58,119 bases of DNA, taken from assembly GCA_011051875.1 (NCBI GenBank), contig DRKI01000123.1, positions 1 through 58,119 of the forward strand, read 5' to 3'. The position numbers and the translations under genes were made by a program. Below the pieces are notes generated by a model. It was not told the DNA's origin and did no database searches. It worked only from the letters and a program-made list of their open reading frames with translations. This document shows, one piece after another, positions 9,256 through 18,893 of the stretch. This stretch comes from Desulfobulbus sp. GTDB taxonomy: Bacteria > Desulfobacterota > Desulfobulbia > Desulfobulbales > Desulfobulbaceae. Every line of letters begins with the position of its first letter. Within the stretch, counting starts at the first letter, position 1.

Positions 9256-10695
9256 CTATTCTCTCCCTGTCCTGATCCGGTCCACCGAGATCCCCTCCAG
9301 CACCTCCTCGAGCAGCCGCTGCAGTTCGGCCGAGGCCCTGCTCCTCTCTTCAGCCGTTTCCTCTTCCTGCATGGCCCGCAGAAACCGTTCGCAGCTCCTC
9401 CTGGCCGCCCGGTCCCAGGTGGTGGTGAATCCATGCCGTGCCCCCGCCCTGGCAAGGGGCACTTCGCAGCGATCGTAGTCACGGCGGCCGTGCGCCCAGT
9501 TGATGATATGCCGGTAGAAGAGCAGGGCCCGGTCGAGGAGGATGTAAAGAAGCTGGATATTGGTTACCGGCCCCACCTGCAGCCGCTCCCGGGCCAGACG
9601 CATACCGAGCAGGCGGGCACCGGAAAGCAGTTCCCGGCCGCGCAGGGCCGTACCGGCCGCGCCGAGCACACCGCCGATGCCGGAAAAGACACCAAAGGTG
9701 ATGCCGGCCGCAGCCACGTCCACCCCGGCGCCGATGACGGCGCCGCCCACGGCGCCGGCCAGGATAAGCTGTTTCGGGCTCAGGCCGAGGAACTGCCAGG
9801 TCCTGGCGCTGGCCAGGTTCTCGTGCAGGATGGACTGGGGCGGCAGCCGGCAGTCGAAGATGTTGTGCTTGAACAGGCTGCGGATCCGGCGCTGGGCGCG
9901 CTGCTCGAGCTGCTCCACGTACCGGACGTACTCGTCGTGCAGCCGCCTCCGGACCTGCTCTTCCTCCTGCCCTTCCCGCAGGGCCACCGACTTCCTGTAG
10001 GACAGGGCATCGGCGAGCATGGCGGTAATGATGGCCGCGGTGCGGGCATTGCGGGCCGCCCAGTCCCTGCGAAAGGCGGTGATCACCGTCTCCAGCGCCT
10101 CCTGCAGTTCCTGGTCAATGGCCTTGAGACTCTCCAGCAGTGCGATCCGTTCGCCATAGGTGGCGCGGCAGGAGTTGAAGATGCGGATGGCGTTGAAATG
10201 TTTTCTGAACTCGCTGCGCCACTGGTCAAGCCAGGTGGTTTCCTCCTCCTTGCAGTTGATGATCGCCATGCGGGGACGCCCGGTGAGCCGCAGGATCTCC
10301 ATCTCGGCGCGGTCCACGTTGCGCACCGGCCGCGAGCCATCCACCACGAAGATGACCCCGGCCCCGTCGCGCAGGGGCGTGAGCAGCTCGCAATCGTCGT
10401 GAAAGGCGGGATCGGCGCGGTGCGATTCGATGAAGTCGGCCAGCATGGCATCCTCATCGCCCCGGTACTCCTGCATCCAGCGCAGCACGCGGCGCGGATT
10501 CTGGAATCCCGGCGTGTCGATGAACCGGATCACCTCCCGGCCGTCGATGACCACGGGAAAGGCACACCACTCGGTGGTCTCGCCGGGGACCGGGCTGATG
10601 CGCACGGAATCGTCCTCGGCCAGGGTGGAGAGGACCGAGGACTTGCCCTCGTTGGGATGCCCGATCACGGCGAATTCCGGGACTGTACGCTTCAT
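9256..10695 (-). CDS. DUF3482-type GTPase with membrane-associated C-terminal region
   Basis: A 479-residue Era/TrmE-like GTPase. The P-loop GHPNEGKSS lies at about 12-20, a switch segment PGETTEW near 38, and the G3 motif DTPG near 60. The G4 position reads NCKEEE, so the usual NKxD is degenerate. The C-terminal half has coiled, charged helices and then a Gly/Ala-rich hydrophobic stretch (about 310-350, LILAGAVGGAVIGAG) that could insert in the membrane. Its start overlaps the end of the DUF2868 gene by four bases. These two families are habitual neighbours, which suggests a joint membrane-associated function, still undefined. Confidence 0.9.
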   Translation of the reverse strand: MKRTVPEFAVIGHPNEGKSSVLSTLAEDDSVRISPVPGETTEWCAFPVVIDGREVIRFIDTPGFQNPRRVLRWMQEYRGDEDAMLADFIESHRADPAFHDDCELLTPLRDGAGVIFVVDGSRPVRNVDRAEMEILRLTGRPRMAIINCKEEETTWLDQWRSEFRKHFNAIRIFNSCRATYGERIALLESLKAIDQELQEALETVITAFRRDWAARNARTAAIITAMLADALSYRKSVALREGQEEEQVRRRLHDEYVRYVEQLEQRAQRRIRSLFKHNIFDCRLPPQSILHENLASARTWQFLGLSPKQLILAGAVGGAVIGAGVDVAAAGITFGVFSGIGGVLGAAGTALRGRELLSGARLLGMRLARERLQVGPVTNIQLLYILLDRALLFYRHIINWAHGRRDYDRCEVPLARAGARHGFTTTWDRAARRSCERFLRAMQEEETAEERSRASAELQRLLEEVLEGISVDRIRTGRE

Positions 10696-12434
10696 GGCGC
10701 CACCATTTCAACAACCTCCAGCCGCGGATCACCCAGGGCGGCCAGGCTCTGGTGCCAGATCCGGAGGTCAAGGGCACTGACCGGGGTGAAGATGGTACCG
10801 GGTTCGGGCCTGCCGACCAGGGCAACGATGATCCGCCCCTCCCTTCCCGCCAGGTCGCATAACCTGGCGAGAAAATCCAGAAATTCCCGGATGGGCGGCT
10901 GCCACGCCTCCTGGAGGACCAGGATGCCGCCCGCTTCTTCCGCCCCGAACAGGTCCCGGATCAGCCCGAGCTCGCCGGCCATCTCGTCCTCTGCCCCGAT
11001 CCTCAGCATGCCGGCAAGAGCGGCCCCGGTCCGCGCCGGGAGCAATTCTGCCAGGATCTCCCGCGGACACTGGTCATGGAGTTCGTCCGGCACCAGGGCC
11101 AACAGGGAGGCCTGGTATCTTGCCCTATCCTCGACAGACCCGGCCGGCGGCGCCGGTTGCGGCTCCGGGACGGCCGGCGGACGGTGGCCCGGCGTCCTCT
11201 CTTCCTGCTCCGGCGCCGCGCGGCGCGGGACGCTGCGTCGTGATTCTGCCAGGCCTGCCGTGCGCTCCTCCCAGCCGCCGGCATCCGGCGGTCCGGATCC
11301 CGCCGTCGTCCGGCGCATCCCCGGCGCCGTGCTGCTCTCTGCCGGCTGTGCCCCCTGTCCGGAGGCACCGGTCCTGAGGCCGGGCGCCAGCATCCGGTGC
11401 AGGAGCCGGCTGCAGGCAGGACCGTCACAACGGTACCGGGCCAGGGCGCGACGCAGGCCGAGATGGCCGGCGAGGAGCAGGGCAAGCCTGGGCAGCAGGC
11501 CGTAAAAGAGCACGGCCAGGCAGAGAAAGGGCCACCAGGAGACCAGGTCAGTGGTGGCCAGGTGATAGATACCGTCCTTGAGTACCATCCGGCTGCCCTC
11601 GATCCGGGCCAGGGACGGGTAACTGATCCCGGGCGGGAGGAACCAGGACCAGGGCAGGGCGAGCAGGCGCACAAGACGGGCCACGGCGCCGGCCGAAACC
11701 TGGAGGGTCGATTGCCAGCCAAAGGCGACATCCGCGGTGACCACCTTGACCAGGGTGGCCGCCAGGACGCCGGTGTTGAAACTGGCGGCAAAGAGCTGCA
11801 CCAGGATGAACATGGGCCACAACAGCAGGGAGCCGTGGCTGCGCAGCCGGGCACTGCCGTGACCGAGGACGGCCAGCAGGCGCAGCCGCCGGCCGGCGTC
11901 CAGCTGCCGCAGAAGTCCGCCCCTGAGCCTGACAAGCAGATTGGTGACCAGGCGGGCGAGCAGGGAATAGAGCAACGACGAGCGCAGGCCGCGGCCGGAG
12001 AGGAGACGGTAGAGCGCAAGCGTCGCGAGCAGAAGAAGAAGACACTGCTGCGTGACCACAAAGGTGCCCAGGTAGAGCGCGACATTGACCGGCCTGGTTC
12101 CGGAATAGGCGAGAAATGAGTAGGCGAGGCCACCGCCTGCCACCAGGCCGGCCAGCATGGCCAGAAACCGTAAAAGGCTGTAGATCTCCTCCCAGAGCCG
12201 GCCCGGCAGGATGGTCCCGGCCCCGCCCTCCTCCTTCGCCATCCGGCGCCGGATTTGCAGCCAGCGATGGAGCAGCACCCCGGGCTCCGGCCGGGAATCG
12301 CCATCCTGCGGCCCGATGAACTCCAGGTAGATGCCACGGTCCCGCCGGGCCAGCTCCGCCGGGTCGGTATCTTCGTCCTGGGCCAGGAGGTACTCCAGGT
12401 CCAGGATATCGGGTATGCGCCAGAGTGTCTTCAT
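10692..12434 (-). CDS. DUF2868 domain membrane protein
   Basis: A 580-residue integral membrane protein of unknown function. It starts with a soluble segment (KTLWRIPDILDLEYLLAQDEDTD), then several hydrophobic helices between about 95 and 340 (LAMLAGLVAGGGLAYSFL, LFVVTQQCLLLLLATLAL, WWPFLCLAVLFYGLLPRLALLLAG). A Pro/Glu/Arg-rich linker at about 350-420 looks disordered, and a C-terminal soluble domain ends in a region that reads like a response to the partner GTPase gene (ATGA overlap at 10692-10695). The pair is transcribed leftward and ends convergently with the hybrid kinase gene. Biochemical role unknown. Confidence 0.88.
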   Translation of the reverse strand: MKTLWRIPDILDLEYLLAQDEDTDPAELARRDRGIYLEFIGPQDGDSRPEPGVLLHRWLQIRRRMAKEEGGAGTILPGRLWEEIYSLLRFLAMLAGLVAGGGLAYSFLAYSGTRPVNVALYLGTFVVTQQCLLLLLATLALYRLLSGRGLRSSLLYSLLARLVTNLLVRLRGGLLRQLDAGRRLRLLAVLGHGSARLRSHGSLLLWPMFILVQLFAASFNTGVLAATLVKVVTADVAFGWQSTLQVSAGAVARLVRLLALPWSWFLPPGISYPSLARIEGSRMVLKDGIYHLATTDLVSWWPFLCLAVLFYGLLPRLALLLAGHLGLRRALARYRCDGPACSRLLHRMLAPGLRTGASGQGAQPAESSTAPGMRRTTAGSGPPDAGGWEERTAGLAESRRSVPRRAAPEQEERTPGHRPPAVPEPQPAPPAGSVEDRARYQASLLALVPDELHDQCPREILAELLPARTGAALAGMLRIGAEDEMAGELGLIRDLFGAEEAGGILVLQEAWQPPIREFLDFLARLCDLAGREGRIIVALVGRPEPGTIFTPVSALDLRIWHQSLAALGDPRLEVVEMVAP

Positions 12435-12842
12435 GGTTACCGATCACGGGATGGTTAGCCCGAATAGCATGGGTTGCCGCCGATGGTATCCTGATCTCTT
12501 CTCGCCGGCAAGCTGTCAGCGGCGGGTCCTGGCCCGCATGTTTCACAAAGGTCGTCGCGAACGGTGTGAAAATGCCATGAATGAAGGGAACAGCAAAGGT
12601 CCGCAGACATACTGAAATATTCCGAGAAATCCTTTTTGCGCTGTGATGCTGCAGGCAAGGTGTTTCCGGGCCTTGCAGCAGATCGCCTGTGAACCATGGG
12701 GGCTAGAGTACAGGAGAAGCCCCCTGTTGTGCAACCGCGGCAGCCCTCTTTCCTGCCAACATGACAAAACACGCATGCCATTCTGACACGGACAGCAGGG
12801 ACCGGTCCACGATTTTTCTTGAAATTATTACATTTTTTAAAC
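12435..12842. other. Intergenic region upstream of the sigma-54-type promoter
   Basis: About 400 bases with no supported gene; leftward open frames here show no recognisable protein. An imperfect inverted repeat at 12647-12680 (TGCTGC...AAGG paired with CCTTGCAGCA, four-base bulge) lies about 170 bases before the sigma-54 element and could be an activator site. A perfect ten-base palindrome GGACCGGTCC lies near 12796. An AT-rich tract at about 12811-12841 would suit IHF-assisted bending. These assignments are weak individually. Confidence 0.35.
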
Positions 12843-12857
12843 TGGCACACCGCTGGC
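12843..12857 (+). promoter_or_regulatory. Sigma-54 (RpoN) -24/-12 promoter candidate
   Basis: TGGCAC, five bases, then TGGC, with the GG and GC dinucleotides exactly twelve bases apart as in the consensus TGGCAC-N5-TTGC. One -12 base (T to G) deviates. It is 75 bases before the start of the small membrane protein gene and is preceded by an AT-rich tract. Predicted transcription start near 12869. Confidence 0.65.
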
Positions 12858-12931
12858 AATACTGAAGGCAAACACGGACAACACCATCTGGACAAGTACA
12901 AAGTTCTCACCATATCCCGAGAGGAACGATC

Positions 12932-13135
12932 ATGACCGCAGCCACCACCAAAACCCGCGTACAGAGCACAGTCAACACCCAGGCAGAGATCTCCAGGGGC
13001 GCTCTCATCTCCATGGCATCCGCCGGCGCCGTCGTCGGCCTCTGGGCCTTTGCCAGCCTGGCCAGCGCCATGGTCATGACCGGCGGTCCGGTCGCCCTGG
13101 CCAGGGCATGGTTCAGCGCAGTCATCGGCGCATAA
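12932..13135 (+). CDS. Small single-pass membrane protein (67 residues), unknown function
   Basis: A 67-residue protein with a polar N-terminus (TAATTKTRVQSTVNTQAEISR) and a hydrophobic C-terminal half (GALISMASAGAVVGLWAFASLASAMV) that forms one long or two short membrane helices. GAGAGGA about six bases before the ATG is a strong Shine-Dalgarno site. A sigma-54-type promoter lies 75 bases upstream and a perfect hairpin terminator follows at 13160, so this is a complete monocistronic unit, which argues for a real and regulated gene. I do not recognise the family; similar Gly/Ala-rich small membrane proteins accompany respiratory complexes, but nothing here links it to one. Confidence 0.7.
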   Translation: MTAATTKTRVQSTVNTQAEISRGALISMASAGAVVGLWAFASLASAMVMTGGPVALARAWFSAVIGA

Positions 13136-13159
13136 AACCTGCCGTCCAAGACAAAAAAA

Positions 13160-13198
13160 CACCCCCGGCTGCCAGGTGCAGCCGGGGGTGTTTTTTTT
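13160..13198 (+). terminator. Rho-independent terminator, probably bidirectional
   Basis: Perfect 13-base-pair GC-rich stem (CACCCCCGGCTGC with its complement at 13178-13190), five-base loop, followed by eight Ts. Seven As on the left flank (13153-13159) make it usable for leftward katA transcripts too. Confidence 0.92.
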
Positions 13199-13244
13199 GG
13201 TCCCCGCGGTCCGGGACCGGATTCCGGTGTTCCAGTTCCCGGAT

Positions 13245-14693
13245 CTACCCTTCGAACGTCATGCCCAGGGCCTCGGCCACGCCGCGTCCATAGGCGGGAT
13301 CGGCCTTGGCGCAGTTGGCGATGTGCCTCTTCCTCACCTCCTCGGAGACCCCCGCCATGGCCCGGGCCGTGTTCCCGAACAGGACCTGCTGCTGCTCCGG
13401 GCTCATCAGCCGGAACAGCTTTCCGGGCTGGGTATAGTAGTCGTCGTCCTCGCGGTGATTCCAGTGGTCCGCCGCCCCGTCCAGACCGAGCGGCGGCTCC
13501 CTGAATTCCGGCTGCTCCTGCCACTCGCCCCGGCTGTTGGGCTCGTAACCGATGGTGGAGCCATAATTGCCGTCCACCCGCATGGAGCCGTCCCGGTGGT
13601 AGCTGTGGAAGGGACACCGGGGCCGGTTGACCGGAATCAGGTGGTGATTGACCCCGAGGCGGTAGCGCTGGGCGTCACCATAGGAAAACAGCCTGCCCTG
13701 CAGCATGCGGTCAGGCGAAAAACCGATGCCGGGTACGACATTGGCCGGGTTGAAGGCAGACTGCTCCACCTCGGCGAAATAGTTCTCCGGGTTGCGGTTC
13801 AGCTCCAGGACACCCACCTCGATGAGGGGATAATCGGAGTGATACCAGACCTTGGTGAGGTCAAACGGATTGTAGGGACACTCCGAGGCCTCCTGTTCCG
13901 GCATGACCTGGATGTACATGGTCCAGCGCGGAAAATCACCCCGTTCGATGGACTCGTAGAGGTCCTGCTGATGACTCTCGCGGTTGCGGCCGATCAGCTC
14001 CTGCGCCTCGGCATCGGTCAGGTTCCTGATTCCCTGCTGGGTGTGGAAATGGAACTTGACCCAGAACCGCTCATTGCCGCCATTAATCAGGCTGAAGGTG
14101 TGGCTGCCGAAACCGTGCATGTGCCGGTACGTTGCCGGAATGCCGCGGTCGCTCATGGTGATGGTCACCTGGTGCAGGGCCTCGGGCAGGGAGGTCCAGA
14201 AGTCCCAGTTGTTCTGGGCGCTGCGCATGTTGGTCCGCGGATCCCTCTTGACCGCGTGGTTCAGGTCCGGGAACTTGAGGGGATCCCGGAGAAAGAAGAC
14301 CGGCGTGTTGTTGCCGACCAGGTCCCAGTTCCCCTGGTCGGTATAGAACTTGACCGCAAAGCCGCGGATGTCCCGCTCGGCATCTGCGGCGCCCCTCTCA
14401 CCGGCCACGGTGGAAAAGCGGCAGAACAGCTCGGTCTGCTTGCCGATCTCGCTGAAGATGGAGGCCCGGGTGTACCGGGTGATGTCATGGGTGACGGTGA
14501 AGGTGCCATAGGCGCCGGAACCCTTGGCGTGCATCCGTCGCTCCGGGATCACCTCCCGGTCGAAATGGGCCAGTTTCTCGAGAAACCACACATCCTGCAG
14601 CAGCATGGGGCCTCTTGGTCCGGCGGTAAGAACGTTCTGGTTGTCCGGTACAGGTGCGCCGTTGTTGGCGGTCAGTTTTCTTTTCTCGCTCAT
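13245..14693 (-). CDS. katA: Catalase, small-subunit haem type
   Basis: A 482-residue monofunctional haem catalase that dismutates hydrogen peroxide to water and oxygen. The catalytic His55 lies in [12 protein letters not shown], the distal Asn in [12 protein letters not shown] (about 128), and the proximal haem-ligand Tyr in [14 protein letters not shown] (about 338). The length fits the clade 3, small-subunit enzymes. The start at 14693 is preceded by AGGAGG at seven bases and removes 33 unrelated upstream residues. No signal peptide, so it is cytoplasmic. A sigma-70 promoter is recognisable upstream (14783-14811) and the gene ends at a shared terminator. In an anaerobe it would serve oxygen tolerance. 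No PerR or OxyR site was identified. Confidence 0.98.
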   Translation of the reverse strand: MSEKRKLTANNGAPVPDNQNVLTAGPRGPMLLQDVWFLEKLAHFDREVIPERRMHAKGSGAYGTFTVTHDITRYTRASIFSEIGKQTELFCRFSTVAGERGAADAERDIRGFAVKFYTDQGNWDLVGNNTPVFFLRDPLKFPDLNHAVKRDPRTNMRSAQNNWDFWTSLPEALHQVTITMSDRGIPATYRHMHGFGSHTFSLINGGNERFWVKFHFHTQQGIRNLTDAEAQELIGRNRESHQQDLYESIERGDFPRWTMYIQVMPEQEASECPYNPFDLTKVWYHSDYPLIEVGVLELNRNPENYFAEVEQSAFNPANVVPGIGFSPDRMLQGRLFSYGDAQRYRLGVNHHLIPVNRPRCPFHSYHRDGSMRVDGNYGSTIGYEPNSRGEWQEQPEFREPPLGLDGAADHWNHREDDDYYTQPGKLFRLMSPEQQQVLFGNTARAMAGVSEEVRKRHIANCAKADPAYGRGVAEALGMTFEG

Positions 14694-14782
14694 CGTGATC
14701 CTCCTGGGATGGCTTGGTAGGTGTTCGCGACCCGCAGGCCGCACAAGCGGAATTTTTTGCAAATAGGATTTAATCTTACAGG

Positions 14783-14811
14783 AGCGTAGCATTACCGATA
14801 CCAGAAGTCAA
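14783..14811 (-). promoter_or_regulatory. Sigma-70 promoter for katA
   Basis: On the minus strand TTGACT, 17 bases, TACGCT, with TG one base before the -10 hexamer (extended -10). It gives a leader of about 80 bases before the katA start. Confidence 0.6.
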
Positions 14812-14860
14812 TAAAAAACAATTCCCAATAAGCCCTCTTCCGGATCCGATGCTCCCAAAA

Positions 14861-14888
14861 TTGCCAATTACCGGATTTCGGGTATACT
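14861..14888 (+). promoter_or_regulatory. Sigma-70 promoter for the GemA-like/two-component operon
   Basis: TTGCCA, 16 bases, TATACT, about 45 bases before the ATG of the GemA-like gene. It is divergent from, and close to, the katA promoter, so the two could influence each other. Confidence 0.6.
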
Positions 14889-14934
14889 GTGGACCGATAT
14901 GGTTCGGCGGCGGCAGCAGTGACCGGGAGGAAGC

Positions 14935-15318
14935 ATGGGGCTGGACAGGAAGAAACTGGCAGTGATCCATATCGTCAAGCGGGAGCTGGGGCTCTCGGAC
15001 GAGGAATACCGCGACATCCTGGAGCAGGTCACCGGCGTGCGCTCGGCCCGGGACCTGGACGAGGCCGGTTTCCGCAGGCTCATGCGCCGCTTCGCCCGCA
15101 GCCGCCACTATCGCAGCAGCCGGGACGGCATCACCTTCCGGCAGAAACTCTACATCCGCCACCTGGTCCGGGACCTGGGGTGGGACGAGCGCCATTTCAC
15201 CAACTTCCTGAAAAAATATTATCACCAGGACACCATCGACACGATGAGCAGGAAAGAGGCGGGCAAGCTGATCGAATCCCTGAAAAACATCCTGCGTCGA
15301 CATACCGCCGACCGATGA
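14935..15318 (+). CDS. GemA/Mu gp16-like regulatory protein (DUF1018)
   Basis: A 127-residue basic protein matching the phage Mu GemA (gp16, DUF1018) pattern: an N-terminal helix-rich segment with HIVKRELGLSDEEYRDILEQVTGVRSA and a C-terminal part (FRQKLYIRHLVRDLGWDERHFTNFLKKYY...). In Mu, GemA is an early protein that modulates host gene expression and DNA supercoiling. Here no other Mu gene is nearby. The gene overlaps the histidine kinase start by four bases (ATGA), so it is cotranscribed and translationally coupled with a two-component system. That suggests domestication as a regulatory or DNA-associated partner. The Shine-Dalgarno sequence GGGAGGA is just upstream. Confidence 0.8.
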   Translation: MGLDRKKLAVIHIVKRELGLSDEEYRDILEQVTGVRSARDLDEAGFRRLMRRFARSRHYRSSRDGITFRQKLYIRHLVRDLGWDERHFTNFLKKYYHQDTIDTMSRKEAGKLIESLKNILRRHTADR

Positions 15319-16794
15319 AGATCTCGACCCGGCTCTTTCTCTACATCCTGACCCTGATCCTGCTCACCTCGCTGGGCCTGGGCTGGATCTCGGTGCAGGA
15401 CGAGCGGGCCCACCTGCTGGGCAGCGCCGGCCTCATGGCCCGTACCCTGGCCCGCACCCTGGCCGCCACCTTCAAGTACTATCACATGCAGGACCAGCAG
15501 CAGCGACTGAGCGAGATCATCCATGCCCTGCTGCCCCATGACGCCAACGTCAACCGGCTGCTGATCAACATCTACGACCGGCGCGGCAACCGCATCGACC
15601 TCACCTTCGAGCATGGCCTGCAACGCCGGACCCTGCGCCGAGACCGGCTGCCGGTTCCGCAGGGGCGCGGAAGCAGCGAGGAGATCATCCGCGACGGCGG
15701 CAGCGACTATCTCTCCGTGCTCAGCCCGATCATCGACTCCGGGGGCAAGGTCCAGGGTGCGGTGGAGGTGCTGCTCTCCCTGGACGGGATCAACCGCAAC
15801 CTGGCCGCCCTGGTGCGCAAGTTCCTGCTCTTTGTCCTGCTTACCACCCTGCTGCTTGGCCTGACGCTCTACCTCATCAGCCGCTGGAGCATCACCCTGC
15901 CCCTGGCCCGGCTAGGCGGGGCGGCCCGCCAGCTCGGCCACGGTGACCTGGGGATGCGGATCGAAAAGAGCGGCGTCCACGAGATCGACGAGCTGATCGG
16001 CGAGTTCAACCGCATGGCTGGCAACATCGAGGAACAGAGCAGAAAACAGGAAGAGCTGTTCAGGGAAAAGATCCGCCTGGAACGCGGCCTCCGCCACCGG
16101 GACAAGCTCGCCTCCATCGGTCAGCTTGCCGGCGGCCTGGCCCACGAGATCGGCACCCCGCTGGGCGTGATCAGCGGCCGGGCCGAACAGCTGCTCCGGC
16201 AGTGCGGGCCCGACGACCCGGCGCGGCCGGGCCTGGAGGCCATCATCCGCCAGGCCGACCGGATCAGCAGGATCATGCGCCGGATGCTCGCCTTTGCCAG
16301 GAAACCGGAGAGCGGGCAATCCGAGGTGGACCTGGCGGCGCTCATCGATGACGCCTTCTCCCTCTGTCGCCTGCGGCGGCGCGGCAGCCGAACGGAGGTC
16401 ACCCTGGAGACGGACCTGGCCTGCACCTCGATCACCGCCGATGCCGACGGCCTGCGCCAGCTCTTTGTCAACCTGATGCTCAACGCCTTCCAGGCCATGA
16501 CCGACGGTGGCACCATCCGCATCGCGAGCCGGGAGGAAAAGGGCGAGCTGATCGTCACCTTCAGCGACACCGGGCCGGGTATCGACGACGCCATTGCCGA
16601 CCGGATCTTCGACCCCTTTTTCACCACCCGGGAGGTGGGCGAAGGAACCGGCCTGGGCCTGTTCATGGCAGCCAGCATCGTCCAGGAACAGGGCGGCCGC
16701 ATCGAGGTGGACCGGGAGCACGGGGGCGGCGCCCGCTTCATCATCCGCCTGCCGCGGCGCCGGATAACCGTTGCAACTGAAACAGGGAACAACC

Positions 16795-16805
<11 letters not shown>
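15315..16805 (+). CDS. Membrane sensor histidine kinase
   Basis: A 496-residue kinase. Helix 1 (about 7-27) and helix 2 (about 168-189) flank a periplasmic sensor domain of about 140 residues (LLINIYDRRGNRIDLTF...DYLSVLSPIID, a Cache/PAS-like fold). A HAMP domain (about 190-245) leads to the acceptor box GQLAGGLAHEIGTPLGVI with His277. The HATPase domain carries LMLNAFQAM, SDTGPGI and GEGTGLGLF. It overlaps the GemA-like gene by four bases and the regulator gene by eleven, so kinase and regulator form a cognate pair. The signal is unknown; the position suggests periplasmic redox or metabolite sensing linked to cytochrome c maturation. Confidence 0.95.
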
Positions 16806-18177
<1,372 letters not shown>

Positions 18178-18426
18178 CATCCCGACCGAAGGAAATCGCA
18201 TCTTCCCACCGCGCAGGATCGCCGATCCTGCAGGACAGGAAACCGACCCGACGCCCTCCGGGACATTTTGCCCCGCCCCGGCCCGTTGTGTCCCCCTCCC
18301 CAGGCCCTTTCCCGTCGGCTCCGCCCCGGACCCGCAATGAGCACCGCCCCCGGTGACACCCTATCTCCCTGCCGGTTGGTCTCTTTCACGACATTCCGCC
18401 TCTCTTTTCCTCCCCATGCCACATCA
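18178..18426. other. Intergenic control region of the ccm operon
   Basis: About 250 bases between the regulator stop and the sigma-54 element, without a gene. It holds the 18213 palindrome and pyrimidine-rich sequence. No uracil-rich terminator follows the regulator gene. Confidence 0.5.
18213..18231 (+). promoter_or_regulatory. Palindrome, candidate enhancer (UAS) for the NtrC-type regulator
   Basis: Perfect inverted repeat with eight-base arms GCAGGATC and GATCCTGC around a three-base centre. It is about 200 bases upstream of the sigma-54 promoter at 18427, a usual distance for an enhancer-binding protein. No T-run follows, so a terminator is less likely. Confidence 0.5.
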
Positions 18427-18441
18427 TGGCACATCCCTTGC
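18427..18441 (+). promoter_or_regulatory. Sigma-54 (RpoN) promoter of the ccm operon
   Basis: TGGCAC, five bases, TTGC: all ten conserved positions of the -24/-12 consensus match and the GG-to-GC distance is twelve bases. The start of ccmE is 42 bases downstream; predicted transcription start near 18453. Confidence 0.78.
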
Positions 18442-18482
18442 CTCTCTTACCGGGATAACCGACCAGCAGAACCAGGGGACCG

Positions 18483-18893
18483 ATGAAAAAAAATACCCAA
18501 AAAACCCTTCTCGCCCTGTTGCTGATCCTGGGTGGAGTGGGATTTCTGATCATGAAAGGCGTCTCGGATACGGGTGTCTACTACCGGACCGTGGCCGAGA
18601 TCATCGAGGACGGCCTGCCACGGCAGCGCGGGGTGCGGGTCAGCGGCAGCGTCCTGCCCGGCACTATCGACTATGACCAGCAGCGGCTGCTGCTCCGCTT
18701 CACGGTCCGTGACACGGAACAGGAGGACAAGACCATGCAGGTCCTTTACCGGGGTGTCCGGCCCGATGCCTTCAGGGAAGAGGCCGAGGTGATCCTCGAG
18801 GGACGCCTTGACGGGGCCGGACAGACCTTTGTCGCCGAGACCCTGCTGGCAAAATGTCCGTCCAAGTATGAAAGCGAGGTACGCAGGCAATGA
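18483..18893 (+). CDS. ccmE: CcmE, haem chaperone of cytochrome c maturation (CxxxY variant)
   Basis: A 136-residue membrane-anchored haem chaperone that receives haem from CcmC in the periplasm and delivers it to CcmF. An N-terminal signal anchor (LLALLLILGGVGFLIMKG) is followed by the OB-fold barrel (VRVSGSVLPGTI...VILEGRL). The haem-binding site is Cys125-Pro-Ser-Lys-Tyr129, the CxxxY form known from archaea and Desulfovibrio, in place of the HxxxY of E. coli. The first gene of the operon; its stop overlaps the ccmF start (ATGA). Placing ccmE first is unlike the ccmABCDEFGH order of enterobacteria. Confidence 0.95.
   Translation: MKKNTQKTLLALLLILGGVGFLIMKGVSDTGVYYRTVAEIIEDGLPRQRGVRVSGSVLPGTIDYDQQRLLLRFTVRDTEQEDKTMQVLYRGVRPDAFREEAEVILEGRLDGAGQTFVAETLLAKCPSKYESEVRRQ

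Noticed and set aside
14935-15318. Mu-like prophage remnant
   Set aside because: Only the GemA-like gene is present; flanks are catalase and a two-component system with no phage structural or transposase genes.
18213-18231. Palindrome as transcription terminator of the two-component operon
   Set aside because: No run of Ts follows and the stem is only eight pairs; an enhancer site fits better.
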